Below are positions 14,131-14,249 of a stretch of 14,249 nt of DNA, in pieces. The DNA comes from CAZAGT01 sp964484515 (lineage in GTDB: Bacteria > Desulfobacterota > DSM-4660 > Desulfatiglandales > HGW-15): contig CAZAGT010000108.1 in assembly GCA_964484515.1 (NCBI GenBank), forward strand, positions 1 to 14,249, given 5' to 3'. Position 1 is the first letter of the stretch. The number at the start of each line of letters is the position of its first letter. Under the pieces are notes generated by a model. It searched no databases. It was not told the DNA's origin and was given only the letters and a program-made list of their open reading frames with translations. Made by a program: the position numbers and the translations under genes.

Positions 14131-14174
14131 ATCTATTCATTGCATCAATTTAGGTTTTTGAAACAAGTCAACGT

Positions 14175-14246
14175 CCGGCCATGGGGGGTCTCTCTTCAAA
14201 AACGAAACGATACCCGCTCGAACGCGGAAGAAGCTGCCCAGCCGTT
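14175..14246. repeat. imperfect direct repeat, copy B
   Basis: It starts CCGGCCATGGGGGGTCTC and then shows AAACGAAACGATACCCGC, GCTCGAACGCGG and AAGAAGCTG. It is the counterpart of copy A, 288 bp downstream in the same orientation. It runs almost to the end of the window. Confidence 0.65.
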
Positions 14247-14249
14247 CGG

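Larger units (their letters stand above)
13696..14249. other. gene-free right end with repeats
   Basis: No open frame here looks like a gene. The 550 bp hold a small CATCT/AGATG hairpin near 13855-13866, two copies of a roughly 70-bp repeat, an AT-rich stretch at 14010-14045 and a distant 9-bp inverted repeat. No T-rich terminator hairpin is obvious after ddl. The second repeat runs to the window edge, so the array may continue outside. Confidence 0.5.

Overview
The window (about 14.2 kb, moderately GC-rich) looks like chromosome of an anaerobic or microaerobic, Gram-negative-type bacterium. The Desulfobacterota, Nitrospirota or NC10-like lineages are my best guess. The reasons are a B12-dependent class II ribonucleotide reductase, a RACo-type corrinoid activator, a tungstate-type permease, a MobB protein with an added iron-sulphur domain, a SurA/PpiC-type foldase with a signal peptide, and degenerate dispersed intergenic repeats of a kind I associate with those groups. 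The taxonomic call is inference. I see no transposase, integrase, CRISPR array, tRNA or rRNA.

Layout. 1-302 is a gene-free leader carrying a dispersed repeat. 303-3059 (+) holds a tungstate ABC permease (tupB-like), a zinc alcohol dehydrogenase and an NHL beta-propeller protein; the last two are abutted stop-to-start. 3205-7648 (-) holds nrdJ, mobB with a C-terminal Fe-S domain, and a PpiC/SurA-like foldase, all in one direction. nrdJ has a well-formed sigma70-like promoter whose 17-bp spacer is filled by a strong NrdR-box match. Divergent from it, 8000-9895 (+) encodes a ferredoxin-ASKHA protein of the RACo family. 9896-10356 is non-coding and rich in structure: a hairpin, a copy of the dispersed repeat, a 12-bp inverted repeat folding as a three-way junction, and competing hairpins ahead of a 61-codon gene (10357-10542). 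Converging on that gene is a two-gene unit on the minus strand (12148 to 10545): a divergent DnaA-family protein overlapping by 4 nt with a small two-helix membrane protein. A 620-bp AT-rich divergent region with phased T-tracts and a good promoter separates it from D-alanine-D-alanine ligase (12769-13695, +). The last 550 bp has no gene but carries two imperfect copies of a roughly 70-bp repeat 288 bp apart.

How the genes fit together. Two cofactor themes recur. One is Mo/W: oxyanion uptake by TupB and dinucleotide-cofactor maturation by MobB-FeS. The other is corrinoid: AdoCbl-dependent NrdJ facing a corrinoid-reducing activator. DNA precursor supply (nrdJ, NrdR control) and a DnaA-type ATPase are also present, but nothing directly links them. 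The most unusual items are the divergent DnaA coupled to a membrane protein, the MobB-FeS fusion, the NrdR operator inside the nrdJ promoter, and the unexplained structured and repeated non-coding DNA at 10.0-10.3 kb and 13.9-14.25 kb.
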